A stretch of DNA of 64,000 nt from the NCBI RefSeq assembly GCF_001434895.1, contig NZ_AZEE01000028.1, positions 434,502 through 498,501 on the forward strand. The letters run 5' to 3'. Under the pieces are notes generated by a model that worked only from the letters and a program-made list of their open reading frames with translations, did no database searches and was not told where the DNA came from. Both the position numbers and the translations under genes were made by a program. Below are positions 8,435 to 17,592 of the stretch, one piece after another (the stretch's first letter is position 1; every line of letters starts with the position of its first letter). Source of the DNA: Secundilactobacillus odoratitofui DSM 19909 = JCM 15043 (GTDB lineage: Bacteria; Bacillota; Bacilli; Lactobacillales; Lactobacillaceae).

Positions 8435-8923
8435 CTACCGACGTTGCCAGCGTTCAAACGTGAGCGCATATTGATTTTTTTCATCAGCCAGTCGATGTTG
8501 CTGTTCAACCAGTTTGAACTTTGAATAATCGATTGCCGGCATGTAAGTATCAACCTCAAACGCGTGATCGACCCGAGTGCGGATCAAAGTATCAACGTAT
8601 GGTAACAAGCTGGCAAACACCTTTGCGCCACCACTAATAATGACAGTTTCATCTGGATGATCACGTTCATAAGCGATCACTGCCTGTGTCTCATGAAGTA
8701 CTGTCACGTCGTCCGGATATTGCGCACTGCTATCCGTGGTGAGCACAACGTGTTTACGGTGCGGTAATGGTTTTTTGTAACTCGCAAACGTTCGCCGACC
8801 TGACACGAGGGTGTTGCCCATAGTTGTCTGTTTAAAAAATTTTAAATCTGCCGGTAAATGCCAGGGAAGGGTCCCTTTCAAGCCAATCCCGTGATTTTGA
8901 TCTTCTGCCCAAATAAAAATCAT
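8435..8923 (-). CDS. dfrA: Dihydrofolate reductase
   Basis: DHFR reduces dihydrofolate to tetrahydrofolate with NADPH and replenishes the cofactor used by thymidylate synthase. The 162-residue protein has the usual length and motifs: MIFIWAEDQNHGIG at the N-terminus, LPWHLPADLKFFK with the folate-binding Asp, TLVSGRRTFAS, and ISGGAKVFA for NADPH. I start at the ATG at 8921-8923 with GGGGTGA five bases upstream. A longer in-frame reading overlaps thyA and adds residues foreign to DHFR. It lies 10 bp after thyA and is cotranscribed with it. Confidence 0.95.
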   Translation of the reverse strand: MIFIWAEDQNHGIGLKGTLPWHLPADLKFFKQTTMGNTLVSGRRTFASYKKPLPHRKHVVLTTDSSAQYPDDVTVLHETQAVIAYERDHPDETVIISGGAKVFASLLPYVDTLIRTRVDHAFEVDTYMPAIDYSKFKLVEQQHRLADEKNQYALTFERWQRR

Positions 8924-8933
8924 ACGTTCACCC

Positions 8934-9890
8934 CTACACTGCCACAGGCGCTTTAATTGCTGGCGCTGGGTGGTAATTGGTGACGCTAATATCTGACATA
9001 TCATAATCAAAAATACTTGATTTATCAGGATTAAGGACCAGTTGTGGTGCCTGTGCCGGGGTGCGGGTCAACTGAGTCTTAACTTGTTCAATATGATTAC
9101 TGTAAATATGAGCATCGCCCAACGTGTGTACAAAATCACCCGGCTGTAGGCCAACTTCCTTGGCAATCAAGCAAGTTAAGAGTGCATAGCTGGCGATGTT
9201 GAACGGTACGCCGATAAAGATATCAGCCGAGCGTTGGTAAAGTTGACAGCTCAGCTTACCATCAGCAACGTAAAACTGAAACATCGTGTGACAAGGTGGT
9301 AAAGCCATACTTGGCACGTCTTCAGGATTCCATGCCGAAACAATCATACGTCGTGAATCAGGATGCGTTTTAAGGGTCTTAATCACGTTGCTAAGCTGAT
9401 CGATAGTCTCACCCTTACTAGTTCTCCAAGCACGCCATTGTGCACCGTATACGTTACCTAACGTCCCGTAATGAGCCGCAAACTGATCATCGTTGACGAT
9501 TCGGTCACAAAAAGCAGCCATTTCTTTTTGATAGGCCGCATTAAAATCAGCGTCCACAAGTGACCGACGACCAAAATCAGTCATATCTGGACCATGGTAG
9601 TCGGTAGAATTCACGTAGTTTTTGAAGGCCCATTCGTCCCAGATATGGTTATGGTGTTTCAACAGATACTGAATATTAGTGTCACCATGTAAGAACCAGA
9701 GCAACTCACTCTTAATTAGCCCAAACGGGACTTTTTTAGTCGTTAATAAAGGAAAACCCTGACTTAAATCAAACCGCATCTGATACCCAAAGGTACTGAT
9801 CGTCCCAGTACCAGTTCGGTCTGATTTACGATGGCCATTTTCTAATACGAATCGTTCAAGGTCTAAATAAGCATCTTCTAACATTGGCAC
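8934..9890 (-). CDS. thyA: Thymidylate synthase
   Basis: ThyA methylates dUMP to dTMP using methylene-tetrahydrofolate. The protein is 318 residues, longer than the E. coli type because of an extra segment at about residues 90-140 ([12 protein letters not shown] to DDQFAAHYG), as in the Lactobacillus casei enzyme. The active-site cysteine lies in [12 protein letters not shown] near residue 200. The dUMP-binding [18 protein letters not shown] and C-terminal [11 protein letters not shown] are present. The start is preceded by GGAGAGG. It is followed directly by dfrA. Confidence 0.97.
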   Translation of the reverse strand: MPMLEDAYLDLERFVLENGHRKSDRTGTGTISTFGYQMRFDLSQGFPLLTTKKVPFGLIKSELLWFLHGDTNIQYLLKHHNHIWDEWAFKNYVNSTDYHGPDMTDFGRRSLVDADFNAAYQKEMAAFCDRIVNDDQFAAHYGTLGNVYGAQWRAWRTSKGETIDQLSNVIKTLKTHPDSRRMIVSAWNPEDVPSMALPPCHTMFQFYVADGKLSCQLYQRSADIFIGVPFNIASYALLTCLIAKEVGLQPGDFVHTLGDAHIYSNHIEQVKTQLTRTPAQAPQLVLNPDKSSIFDYDMSDISVTNYHPAPAIKAPVAV

Positions 9891-9912
9891 AACCCTCTCC
9901 TATTAAAAATTG

Positions 9913-11802
9913 CTAGTCGGCATACTGGCTCAGGTAATCCCACCGAGCCATTTTTTCATCTAATTGCTGATCAGTCGCTTCAAAGTCTGACTGTAATGTA
10001 GCTAATTTATCATAATTATCCCCATTTTGGGTCATTTGTGCTTGTAAATCACTCTTTTTATTTTCCAATGCGTCAATTTCATCTTCAATGGTCGCCCATT
10101 CTTGCTGTTCTTTATAGGTTAACTTGGTTTTAGTCTTTTGGGTCGGTGCTACTGCCTTAGCTGCTGGCTTCGGTTCGGTCGCCTTCTTGTTGGCTGCCCG
10201 AGTTTTTTGTTGGTGCTCCGACAGATAATCCGTAAACAGACCGTTGTAGCGTTGAATGTCACCGCTCCCTTCGAAAATGAGCAATTTATCCGCAACTTTA
10301 TTCAAGAAATACCGGTCATGAGAAACTGTGATCACGGTACCGTTGAAGCGGTTCACGTAGTCTTCAAGAACAGTTAGCGTCGAGATATCCAAATCATTGG
10401 TTGGTTCATCCAAAAATAACACGTTTGGTTGACCCATTAGCAACTTTAAAAGGTACAGACGGCGCTTTTCACCACCCGATAACTTACGAATCAGAGTGCC
10501 GTGCATAAATCTTGGAAATAAGAACTGTTCCAGCAACTCTGAAACTGAGATTGACTGACCGTTTTTATCGGTAACGTTGTGGCCAACCGACTCCAAGTAA
10601 TTAATAATTCGCTTATCATCAGGAATTGGCTCAGTTCGTTGCGTATAATAGGCCATCTTAACCGTCTCGCCGATGGTGATCGTACCGGAATCTAACGGTA
10701 GCCGACCAGCCATCACGTTGAGCAATGACGATTTACCTGCCCCATTTTCACCCGTAATGCCGATCCGGTCGCCCGCTTGTACGAGCAGATCAAAGGCCTT
10801 TAAAATGACATGATTGTCCAATTGTAAGTTTGCATCTTTTAGTTCGATCACCTGCTTACCCAGGCGCGTTTGACCGAGATCAATCGAAACATCCTCATCA
10901 ACTTGTCTTGTGCCGAGGTTATCCTTGATTTCGTTAAATCGATTGATTCGAGCCTGTTGTTTAGTGGACCGAGCTTTAGCGCCAGCGTGCATCCAAGCTA
11001 ATTCTTGTTTGTAGAGCTGTTGTTGCTTATGTTCTTGAGCTGCTTCAAGTTCGACCCGTTCGGCTTTTTGCGCAACAAAATCCTGATAATTACCATCGTA
11101 ATTGAAAAGCCGACCAAATGACAACTCCCAGATGTGATTAGCGACTTGGTCCAAGAAATATCGATCATGGGTCACAACCAGCAAAGCGCCCTTATAGGCA
11201 GCCAAGTAACTTTGAAGCCAATCAATTGAGTCAAAATCCAAGTGGTTGGTCGGTTCGTCAAGCAATAAGAGGTCGGGTGCTTGAATCAGCACCTGCGCCA
11301 ACCCAACCCGCTTACGCTGACCACCAGAAAGTGTCCCCATCTGCTGTGACAAGTCAGTAATATGGAGCTGAGTCAAAATGGTTTTAACATCACTTTCAGC
11401 GTTCCACGCGTCAGCTTCATTCATTTGTGCTTCAGCATCCATGTACTGTTGCTGTTTCTTTTCATTTTCGGGATCAGCGCTATAGGCGGCTAAAGTATCT
11501 TCATAGCGTCTGATAATTCGAAAGACTTTTTGAGTACCTGAAAATACGGCATCCATCACTGTTTGCTCGTCATTAAACTCTGGTTCTTGTTTTAAATACG
11601 CAATTGAATAATCATTTGGTGTAATAATATCACCCGAATATTGTGCTAACCCTGCTAGCGTATTGAGTAGCGACGTTTTGCCACTCCCATTCGTACCAAT
11701 TAGCCCAATCCGGTCGTTTTCATTGATAATAAAATCAACCTGTTCAAACAGCGTTTTTTCGCCATAAGTCCGGGTCAACCCTTCTGCTCTTAATGTCTGC
11801 AT
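9913..11802 (-). CDS. ABC-F family ATPase, Uup-like
   Basis: A 629-residue soluble protein with two ATP-binding cassettes and no membrane helices, so it is an ABC-F ribosome-associated factor rather than a transporter. Cassette 1 has GTNGSGKTS near residue 38, LSGGQRKR and LLDEPTNHLD. Cassette 2 has GENGAGKSS near 348, KLSGGEKRR and FLDEPTNDLD. A charged C-terminal coiled coil (about 555-625) follows a Lys/Ala/Thr linker, as in Uup and related factors. These proteins rescue or protect ribosomes or affect DNA metabolism. Resistance function cannot be inferred from sequence here. It lies between cca and thyA on the same strand. Confidence 0.88.
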   Translation of the reverse strand: MQTLRAEGLTRTYGEKTLFEQVDFIINENDRIGLIGTNGSGKTSLLNTLAGLAQYSGDIITPNDYSIAYLKQEPEFNDEQTVMDAVFSGTQKVFRIIRRYEDTLAAYSADPENEKKQQQYMDAEAQMNEADAWNAESDVKTILTQLHITDLSQQMGTLSGGQRKRVGLAQVLIQAPDLLLLDEPTNHLDFDSIDWLQSYLAAYKGALLVVTHDRYFLDQVANHIWELSFGRLFNYDGNYQDFVAQKAERVELEAAQEHKQQQLYKQELAWMHAGAKARSTKQQARINRFNEIKDNLGTRQVDEDVSIDLGQTRLGKQVIELKDANLQLDNHVILKAFDLLVQAGDRIGITGENGAGKSSLLNVMAGRLPLDSGTITIGETVKMAYYTQRTEPIPDDKRIINYLESVGHNVTDKNGQSISVSELLEQFLFPRFMHGTLIRKLSGGEKRRLYLLKLLMGQPNVLFLDEPTNDLDISTLTVLEDYVNRFNGTVITVSHDRYFLNKVADKLLIFEGSGDIQRYNGLFTDYLSEHQQKTRAANKKATEPKPAAKAVAPTQKTKTKLTYKEQQEWATIEDEIDALENKKSDLQAQMTQNGDNYDKLATLQSDFEATDQQLDEKMARWDYLSQYAD

Positions 11803-11806
11803 CTTG

Positions 11807-13021
11807 TCACGCTTCCTCGTTTAAATAGTGAATAGCCGCTTTAATTAATACTTCCGTTTGATTGGTCAGTAACCCATTAACCACTTGATGTTCAAGATAA
11901 GTTAACCCCCGACCCAAACCAGGTCCAGGTTGCACACCAGCTTGCATGAGGTCTTGTCCCGAAATGCTGAGCGCCCGTTTAGATTGAATTGGTAATTGAT
12001 CATAACGCGCTTGCAGTTCCTTTGTTGTTATCTCAGACAGCGATAACGCGGTAGCTACTTCGTTTGCAATGGCCAAGCGTTCCCGACCGGTTTGGTATAA
12101 GCACCAAGCATTAACCTGATTAGTTGTAATTGCTTGAATTGCACGCACGACCACTTGCGTATCGGTAATCATCTGATTAGCGGATTTCCAATGTTTTAAC
12201 AACGACGCAACTTGGTTCGTGTTCAATTTAAAAGTAGTTGCTAACAAAGCCCAAACCGCAGTTTCATTGCTCATCCCGACCTTTAATTGCTTGGCCAGTT
12301 CAATAAGTGGTGCCTCATAGTCAGCAAAATCTGGACAGTACTGGTATAAACCAGTCGACAAGAAGACGTCAAGACCACGACTAGGCCATTGACCAAGTAG
12401 TAACTTGACGAACTCCACGTGAATGCGCTCCACCGCAATCTTGGTTAACAGTTGGCCATGGTGTGTAATGCCGTCGATGGTTTCTGGGTCAATCGTAAAG
12501 TCTAACTGGCTAGCAAACCGCACGGCACGCATCATTCGTAAGGCATCTTCATTAAACCGAGTTTCAGGATTACCGACTGCCTTAATTCGCTTCGCTTTCA
12601 AATCGTTTAAGCCATCGAAATAGTCAATGATCGTCCCGTCAGTTTTAAGTGCTAGCGCATTAATCGTAAAATCGCGTCGGTTGAGATCTTCTTTTAACGA
12701 CCGAACAAACTGGACAGAATCTGGTCGACGGTAGTCTTGGTAGCCTGACTCAGTTCGAAACGTCGTAGTTTCATACCCCTGGCCATGATCTAGTATCATC
12801 ACGGTACCATGCTCGATTCCCGTATCCACCGTTCGCTTGAAGAGAGCTTTTACCTCCTCCGGGTACGCACTGGTGGCAATATCAACATCATGAATTGGTA
12901 ACCCGAGTAACGTGTCACGGACCGAGCCACCAACATAGTAGGCCTCGTAACCAGCGGCCTCAATGGTATCAATAATCGGTTGTGCTTGAATAAATTCATC
13001 TGGTAATGTTTCAATTCTCAT
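11807..13021 (-). CDS. cca: CCA-adding tRNA nucleotidyltransferase
   Basis: This enzyme adds or repairs the 3' CCA end of tRNAs. The 404-residue protein begins with the nucleotidyltransferase head YYVGGSVRDTLLGLPIHDVDIAT, whose two Asp residues bind metal. It continues with RRDFTINALAL, RFNEDALRMMRAVRFA and a helical body and tail, as in Firmicutes class II CCA enzymes. The start is an ATG with a ribosome binding site of moderate strength (GGGCCGA). Its stop lies 4 bp before the ABC-F start, so the two are cotranscribed. Confidence 0.95.
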   Translation of the reverse strand: MRIETLPDEFIQAQPIIDTIEAAGYEAYYVGGSVRDTLLGLPIHDVDIATSAYPEEVKALFKRTVDTGIEHGTVMILDHGQGYETTTFRTESGYQDYRRPDSVQFVRSLKEDLNRRDFTINALALKTDGTIIDYFDGLNDLKAKRIKAVGNPETRFNEDALRMMRAVRFASQLDFTIDPETIDGITHHGQLLTKIAVERIHVEFVKLLLGQWPSRGLDVFLSTGLYQYCPDFADYEAPLIELAKQLKVGMSNETAVWALLATTFKLNTNQVASLLKHWKSANQMITDTQVVVRAIQAITTNQVNAWCLYQTGRERLAIANEVATALSLSEITTKELQARYDQLPIQSKRALSISGQDLMQAGVQPGPGLGRGLTYLEHQVVNGLLTNQTEVLIKAAIHYLNEEA

Positions 13022-13173
13022 TAAAATCGGCCCTTTTTTTAGATTTCAAAGTCTTATTCAGTTTAACAGATAAAGTCACTTGAACCAACTGTCCGAAGGT
13101 GAAAGTATGCTATGATGGAAACGAATAAAAAATGAATATTACACACAATTGCACAGTGGAAGGGGGAATCAAG

Positions 13174-14067
13174 GTGACGACAAAAAAAGAAGAACAGGTC
13201 CGTGTTTTGGATTTATTCATGATTACAATTGGTTGTGCAACTTATGCCTTTGCGTTAGTCATGTTCAACATTGCCAATCAACTTGCTGATGGTGGTATTA
13301 GTGGGGTGACCCTAATTCTGCGTGCCCTATTTCATATTGATCCAGCCTATTCGACCATCATCATCAATATTCCTTTGATTTGGATCGGTTATCGTTTCTT
13401 GGGACGGCGGGCAATCATTTATACCCTCTATGGTACGGTGATGCTTTCTGCCTTCCTTTGGATATGGCAACGGGTTCCCATGGCCATTGATCTTCATCAC
13501 GATCTCTTTTTATCAGCGATGGCTGCTGGTATTACCGGTGGCGCGGGTAGTGGGCTACTCTATCGTTTTGGTGGCACCACTGGTGGAACAGATATTATCG
13601 CCCGCATCTTTGAACGTTTCCGTGGCGTTCCGATGGGACAGACGCTACTTTGGTTAGATATCGTTGTTTTATTTGCGTCACTAATCTACATTGATATTCG
13701 TCACATGGCATATACCTTACTGTGTGCATACGTTTTCTCAAGACTGGTCAACTTCATTTTGAGTGGCACATATGCTGCCAAGGGGGTCCTGATTGTTAGT
13801 ACCGAAACCCAAGCAATTGTTGATGAAGTGATGACCGAAATGCAGCGTGGTGTCAGTATTCTTCATGGCGAAGGTGGTTATTCCCATCAAGACCGGCCAG
13901 TCTTATATATCGTGGTTAGCCCAAGTGAACTGCACGACTTACAAATGATTGTGAGTGAGCTGGATCAGAGTGCTTTTATGACGATTTTTGACGTGAACGA
14001 GGCTATTGGAGAAGGGTTCACTTATGAGCGCCCCTCACGTAACTCGTTTTTTAAACACGCTCGTTGA
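13174..14067 (+). CDS. YitT family membrane protein (DUF161/DUF2179)
   Basis: A 297-residue protein with five to six membrane helices in the first 200 residues. It contains the glycine-rich GGISGVTLILRALF and GGTTGGTDIIARIFERF motifs of the YitT family. A cytoplasmic DUF2179 domain (about residues 210-290) follows, with MQRGVSILHGEGGYS. The transported substrate is unknown. I choose the GTG at 13174 because GGAAGGGGG lies seven bases before it. The ATG at 13132 has no ribosome binding site. It is divergent from cca and ends in a terminator that overlaps its stop codon. Confidence 0.85.
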   Translation: MTTKKEEQVRVLDLFMITIGCATYAFALVMFNIANQLADGGISGVTLILRALFHIDPAYSTIIINIPLIWIGYRFLGRRAIIYTLYGTVMLSAFLWIWQRVPMAIDLHHDLFLSAMAAGITGGAGSGLLYRFGGTTGGTDIIARIFERFRGVPMGQTLLWLDIVVLFASLIYIDIRHMAYTLLCAYVFSRLVNFILSGTYAAKGVLIVSTETQAIVDEVMTEMQRGVSILHGEGGYSHQDRPVLYIVVSPSELHDLQMIVSELDQSAFMTIFDVNEAIGEGFTYERPSRNSFFKHAR

Positions 14068-14079
14068 GGCGTGTTTTTA
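14053..14079 (+). terminator. Terminator overlapping the YitT-family stop codon
   Basis: The stem AAACACGC/GCGTGTTT has its loop spanning the TGA stop (14065-14067) and a T-run on the plus strand. The 3' UTR is therefore almost absent. Confidence 0.85.
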
Positions 14080-14131
14080 TTTTTTTATGCTTTAAGTTAA
14101 AGTAACTTTTTATTGTACTTAAGTTCAAAAT

Positions 14132-14161
14132 CAAAAAAGTCAGCCCCTTTCTGGACTGACT
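14132..14161 (-). terminator. Terminator after the TPR gene
   Basis: The stem AGTCAG/CTGACT (14138-14143 and 14156-14161 region) is followed on the minus strand by six T. It lies 15 bp past the stop of the gene at 14176. Confidence 0.8.
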
Positions 14162-14175
14162 CAGCTTAATTCATC

Positions 14176-15444
14176 CTAATAATCGTCTTCGTCTTCTGCT
14201 TCAAGCATCAACGCCATTTCCGCATCATCTGGCACCAATTTAACGTAGGCTCGTAATAGTGTCAACATTTCATCGCGCTGGCCCATTTCCCTGAAGAAGT
14301 AAATGGCCGGTTTTAAGAACGCCGTTTGATCCATGAAGTATGGCATGGCTGCCTGGTAAAAACGAGTCGCCTCGTCAAATTGCTCCAAGTGCGCGTATGC
14401 CACTGCTAAATTCCAGTATAACTGAGGGTCAACGTTATCGGCCTGCACGTATGGTGCTAAAAAGGCCACGATTTCATCATACCGTTCCTGTTTCACATAT
14501 AGATTGGAGAGTTTAATGACGATATCTAAATCATCGTTATCGAGGTCATGACCACGCTTTAAGTAAGTCTCAGTCAGTTCTTCATCCTTTAATCTCGCTG
14601 CGATATCAGCCGCGTAAGACCAAAGTTTCTCATTGTACTGATCTACCCCCAACCCTTCTTGCAGGATTTTGAGGGCGTCGTCAAGCCGATTTTCCGCAAC
14701 CAACGCTTGGCCTAAATAAGGATAAAGACTTGTATATTGCGGATCGGTTTCCTGAAGCTCAGTCAGTAACGCAATGGCTGATTTGTATTCTTTAAGTTGG
14801 AGATACGTAAACCCTGTTTCAAATTTAACATCTGGGGTCATATCGCCTGAGTGAATCTGTTTCAGATACCCAATGGCCTGTTCAAAACGGCCCGCGTTGG
14901 CGTAGGCCACCCCAATTCGTTCGACTAAGTTGACGCCACTGAACGCAGGGGTTCCTTCTTTAATCAGGTCAAGATAAAGCGGAATGGCCCGCTTGAATTC
15001 ACGCATGGTAAAGTACAGTTCTGCCAACGCAAAACTAATGGCTGGTTCATCGGGGGCTAACCGCTGCGCCTCAAGTAATTTTTGTTCACTTACTTCAAAC
15101 AGTTCTTGTGTTTGATAGAGATCTGCAGCTACCATTAATGACCGAACGTAGGCAGGAGAGTCAGGTGTAACTTGGTTCAAATAGTCTAAAGCCTGATCGT
15201 TGTGATCATCTTCAATTAAAATATCGGCTAAATTGACCCGCAGATCATCCTCTTCTGGGTAACGTTCTAGCAATTTCTCATAAATCCGACGTGCTTGGTT
15301 TAAAAAGCCTAAGGTGTATAACTCTTCAGCTAAACTGTATAATGTGTCATCATCGTCATGCCGTAATGCACTGGCATAAGTTTTTTTAAATTCATCTAGT
15401 TGACCGCGCTCTAAGTGGTCGAGGGCTTGTTTTGAATAACTCAT
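14176..15444 (-). CDS. Tetratricopeptide repeat protein (YpiA-like)
   Basis: A 422-residue soluble protein made almost entirely of about ten to twelve TPR helical hairpins. Examples are FLNQARRIYEKLLERYPEED near residue 48, FKRAIPLYLDLIKEG near 158, and FDEATRFYQAAMPYF near 360. The acidic C-terminus is EDEDDY. TPR proteins are protein-binding scaffolds; the partner is unknown. The position next to HU and Der matches a YpiA-type gene found in other Bacilli. The start has GGGAGG upstream. Confidence 0.85.
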   Translation of the reverse strand: MSYSKQALDHLERGQLDEFKKTYASALRHDDDDTLYSLAEELYTLGFLNQARRIYEKLLERYPEEDDLRVNLADILIEDDHNDQALDYLNQVTPDSPAYVRSLMVAADLYQTQELFEVSEQKLLEAQRLAPDEPAISFALAELYFTMREFKRAIPLYLDLIKEGTPAFSGVNLVERIGVAYANAGRFEQAIGYLKQIHSGDMTPDVKFETGFTYLQLKEYKSAIALLTELQETDPQYTSLYPYLGQALVAENRLDDALKILQEGLGVDQYNEKLWSYAADIAARLKDEELTETYLKRGHDLDNDDLDIVIKLSNLYVKQERYDEIVAFLAPYVQADNVDPQLYWNLAVAYAHLEQFDEATRFYQAAMPYFMDQTAFLKPAIYFFREMGQRDEMLTLLRAYVKLVPDDAEMALMLEAEDEDDY

Positions 15445-15576
15445 CGAATACCTCCCGTAATGTTTGACAATCTATCATAGCACTTGTGGCCGCGTTCGCC
15501 AAGCAAGCTGGTCTAACACCTGCCACTCGTCGATCAATAAATGGCGTACAGTTCTCGCTCACGCTTATTTCTGGTA

Positions 15577-15610
15577 CAAAAAAACGCCAGTAGAATAATC
15601 TACTGACGCT
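15577..15610 (-). terminator. Terminator after hup
   Basis: A stem around AGCGTCAGTAGA/TCTACTGGCGT (15585-15608) with a 4-base loop is followed on the minus strand by seven T. It lies about 22 bp after the hup stop and isolates hup as a single-gene unit. Confidence 0.9.
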
Positions 15611-15631
15611 CAATGCAACTAAATAGTTGTC

Positions 15632-15907
15632 CTATTTAACAGCATCCTTTAAAGCTTTACCAGGCTTGAATGCTGGTACTTTGCTTGCAGGAATTTGAAT
15701 TTCGTCACCCGTTTGTGGGTTACGGCCCTTACGAGCTGCACGTTCGCGCACTTCGAAGTTACCAAAGCCGATTAATTGAACCTTTTCGCCTTTAGCTAAA
15801 GTTGCTTGAACAGAGTCAAATACTGCATCAACTGCTGCAGTTGCATCCTTCTTAGTTAAGCCGGTTGCAGCAGCGACATCGTTAACGAGTTGTGCTTTGT
15901 TTGCCAT
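15632..15907 (-). CDS. hup: DNA-binding protein HU
   Basis: HU is the main nucleoid-compacting protein and binds DNA as a dimer by inserting proline-tipped arms. The 91-residue protein is full length. It opens [20 protein letters not shown], has the [21 protein letters not shown] signature at about residues 46-66, and ends [10 protein letters not shown]. The start is preceded by AAGGAGG. It has its own promoter and terminator. The strong signals at both ends fit high expression. Confidence 0.97.
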   Translation of the reverse strand: MANKAQLVNDVAAATGLTKKDATAAVDAVFDSVQATLAKGEKVQLIGFGNFEVRERAARKGRNPQTGDEIQIPASKVPAFKPGKALKDAVK

Positions 15908-16023
15908 GAATGATTCGCCTCCTTGGAAAAATTATGATGAGTACACGTTCATCTCATCTAGTCGATCGACAAGTCAATCTGACTATTGAAATAATAACGG
16001 GATTCCGCATCATTTCTGTATCC

Positions 16024-16052
16024 AAGATAGCACACAAAGCCTTTCATAGCAA
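16024..16052 (-). promoter_or_regulatory. Probable hup promoter
   Basis: On the minus strand TTGCTA and TATCTT are separated by 17 bp, about 120 bp upstream of the hup start. The intervening leader is long and has no evident structure. Confidence 0.5.
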
Positions 16053-16151
16053 GGTTTTTTGCCGTTTTGAGTCGAATATTATCGCAAAAATGGCATTTTT
16101 CACGTATAAAGCTGAAAAAATGGCGCAACGCCCGGCTTGTAGCGGGTTAAC

Positions 16152-17459
16152 TCACTTTCGGTGACGTTCGATAATGTGGATCGGTGTCCCGGTGAAATCG
16201 AAGTGTTCACGGATTTGATTTTCCAAGTATCGCTCATATGAAAAATGCATTAAATCCGGATCATTCACAAAGAGCACAAAGGTCGGTGGTTGAATCGCAA
16301 CTTGAGTGGCAAAGTAAACCCGTAACCGTTTGCCGTTGTCATTCGGTGTTGGATTCATCGCAATTGCGTCCATAATCACGTCATTTAAGGTTGAAGATTG
16401 TACCCGCTTAGCGTGATTACCTGCTACGGTCTTAATCATAGCAGGTAGTTCACCGAGTCGTTGATGGGTTTTGGCTGAGACAAAAACAATTGGCGCATAG
16501 GCTAGATATTGAAATTCTTCACGAACGTGAATTTCAAAATCGTGCAACGTTTGGTTGTTTTTCTTAAGTGTATCCCACTTATTCACTACAATGATAATGC
16601 CACGGCCCGCTTCATGGGCGTATCCAGCAACCCGCTTATCTTGTTCACGAATTCCTTCTTCGGCGTTTAACACAAACAAGACAACGTCGGAATTATCGAT
16701 GGCCTTCATTGCGCGCATCACACTATATCGCTCGGTGTTTTCGTAGACCTTGCCCCGCTTTCGAATCCCAGCGGTATCCACCATAGTATACTCGGTGCCG
16801 TCAGCTACGAATTTAGTATCAATCGCATCACGAGTTGTGCCTGCAATGTCTGAGACGATCACCCGATCCTCACCAAGCATCGCGTTAACCAACGATGACT
16901 TACCAACGTTAGGCCGACCAATCAAGCTAAAGCGAATGCTATCATCGTCAACAACGCCCTCTGTGTCAGGAAACGCCTTAATAACGGCATCTAATAAATC
17001 ACCTAAACCAAGACCATGTGACCCTGAAATCGGGTATGGATCGCCGAAGCCTAACGCATAAAAGTCATAGATTTGTTGCCGTAATTCTGGGTTATCAGCT
17101 TTATTAACTGCCAGCACAACTGGCTTGTTTGCTCGGTACAGAATCTGAGCGACTTTTTCATCAGCATCAGTGACGCCTTCTTTGACACTGACTACAAAAA
17201 CGATCACGTCAGCCTCATCAATGGCCACTTCTGCTTGTTGGGTAATTTGTTTTAAGAAGGGTTCGTCACCCATATCGATCCCACCGGTATCAATCAAACT
17301 AAAGTTTGTCCCTAGCCATTCACCATGGGCGTATATCCGGTCTCGCGTTACACCTGGCGTATCTTCAACAATTGAGATTCGATCACCGGCAATACGATTA
17401 AAAATGGTTGATTTCCCAACGTTTGGTCGACCAACAATGGCAATACTTGGCATACTCAT
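16152..17459 (-). CDS. der: Ribosome biogenesis GTPase Der (EngA)
   Basis: Der is an essential protein with two GTPase domains in tandem that helps assemble the 50S subunit. The 435-residue sequence shows the first P-loop [13 protein letters not shown] at residue 9 with DTGGI and NKAD, and the second P-loop [15 protein letters not shown] near 182 with DTAGI and NKWD. A C-terminal KH-like domain follows from about 355. All G motifs are intact. It starts with an ATG preceded by AGAGGGA and lies downstream of the S1-repeat gene, separated by a terminator-like hairpin. Confidence 0.97.
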   Translation of the reverse strand: MSMPSIAIVGRPNVGKSTIFNRIAGDRISIVEDTPGVTRDRIYAHGEWLGTNFSLIDTGGIDMGDEPFLKQITQQAEVAIDEADVIVFVVSVKEGVTDADEKVAQILYRANKPVVLAVNKADNPELRQQIYDFYALGFGDPYPISGSHGLGLGDLLDAVIKAFPDTEGVVDDDSIRFSLIGRPNVGKSSLVNAMLGEDRVIVSDIAGTTRDAIDTKFVADGTEYTMVDTAGIRKRGKVYENTERYSVMRAMKAIDNSDVVLFVLNAEEGIREQDKRVAGYAHEAGRGIIIVVNKWDTLKKNNQTLHDFEIHVREEFQYLAYAPIVFVSAKTHQRLGELPAMIKTVAGNHAKRVQSSTLNDVIMDAIAMNPTPNDNGKRLRVYFATQVAIQPPTFVLFVNDPDLMHFSYERYLENQIREHFDFTGTPIHIIERHRK

Positions 17460-17509
17460 TTGGCATCCCTCTTTTCATAAGTTATCTTCATTAAACCTAA
17501 TATCGCAAT

Positions 17510-17556
17510 AAAAAAGTCATTTTGAACCGGCATTCCGCTCCAAAATGACTTTTTAT
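17510..17556 (-). terminator. Terminator between the S1-repeat gene and der
   Basis: The 14-bp inverted repeat AAAAAGTCATTTTG/CAAAATGACTTTTT (17511-17524 and 17541-17554) has T-runs on both sides. It ends the rpsA transcript on the minus strand. Der would then rely on read-through or its own promoter. Confidence 0.85.
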
Positions 17557-17592
17557 GTTAAAGCAAATTTCGGTTGTTAGCTGTTACGTAAA

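Noticed and set aside
13132-13173. ATG start of the YitT-family gene at 13132
   Set aside because: No ribosome binding site precedes it, while the GTG at 13174 has GGAAGGGGG. The extra residues do not match the family.
15392-15613. Minus-strand frame of 73 codons upstream of the TPR gene
   Set aside because: It overlaps the TPR start and the hup terminator, has no ribosome binding site and no recognisable sequence.
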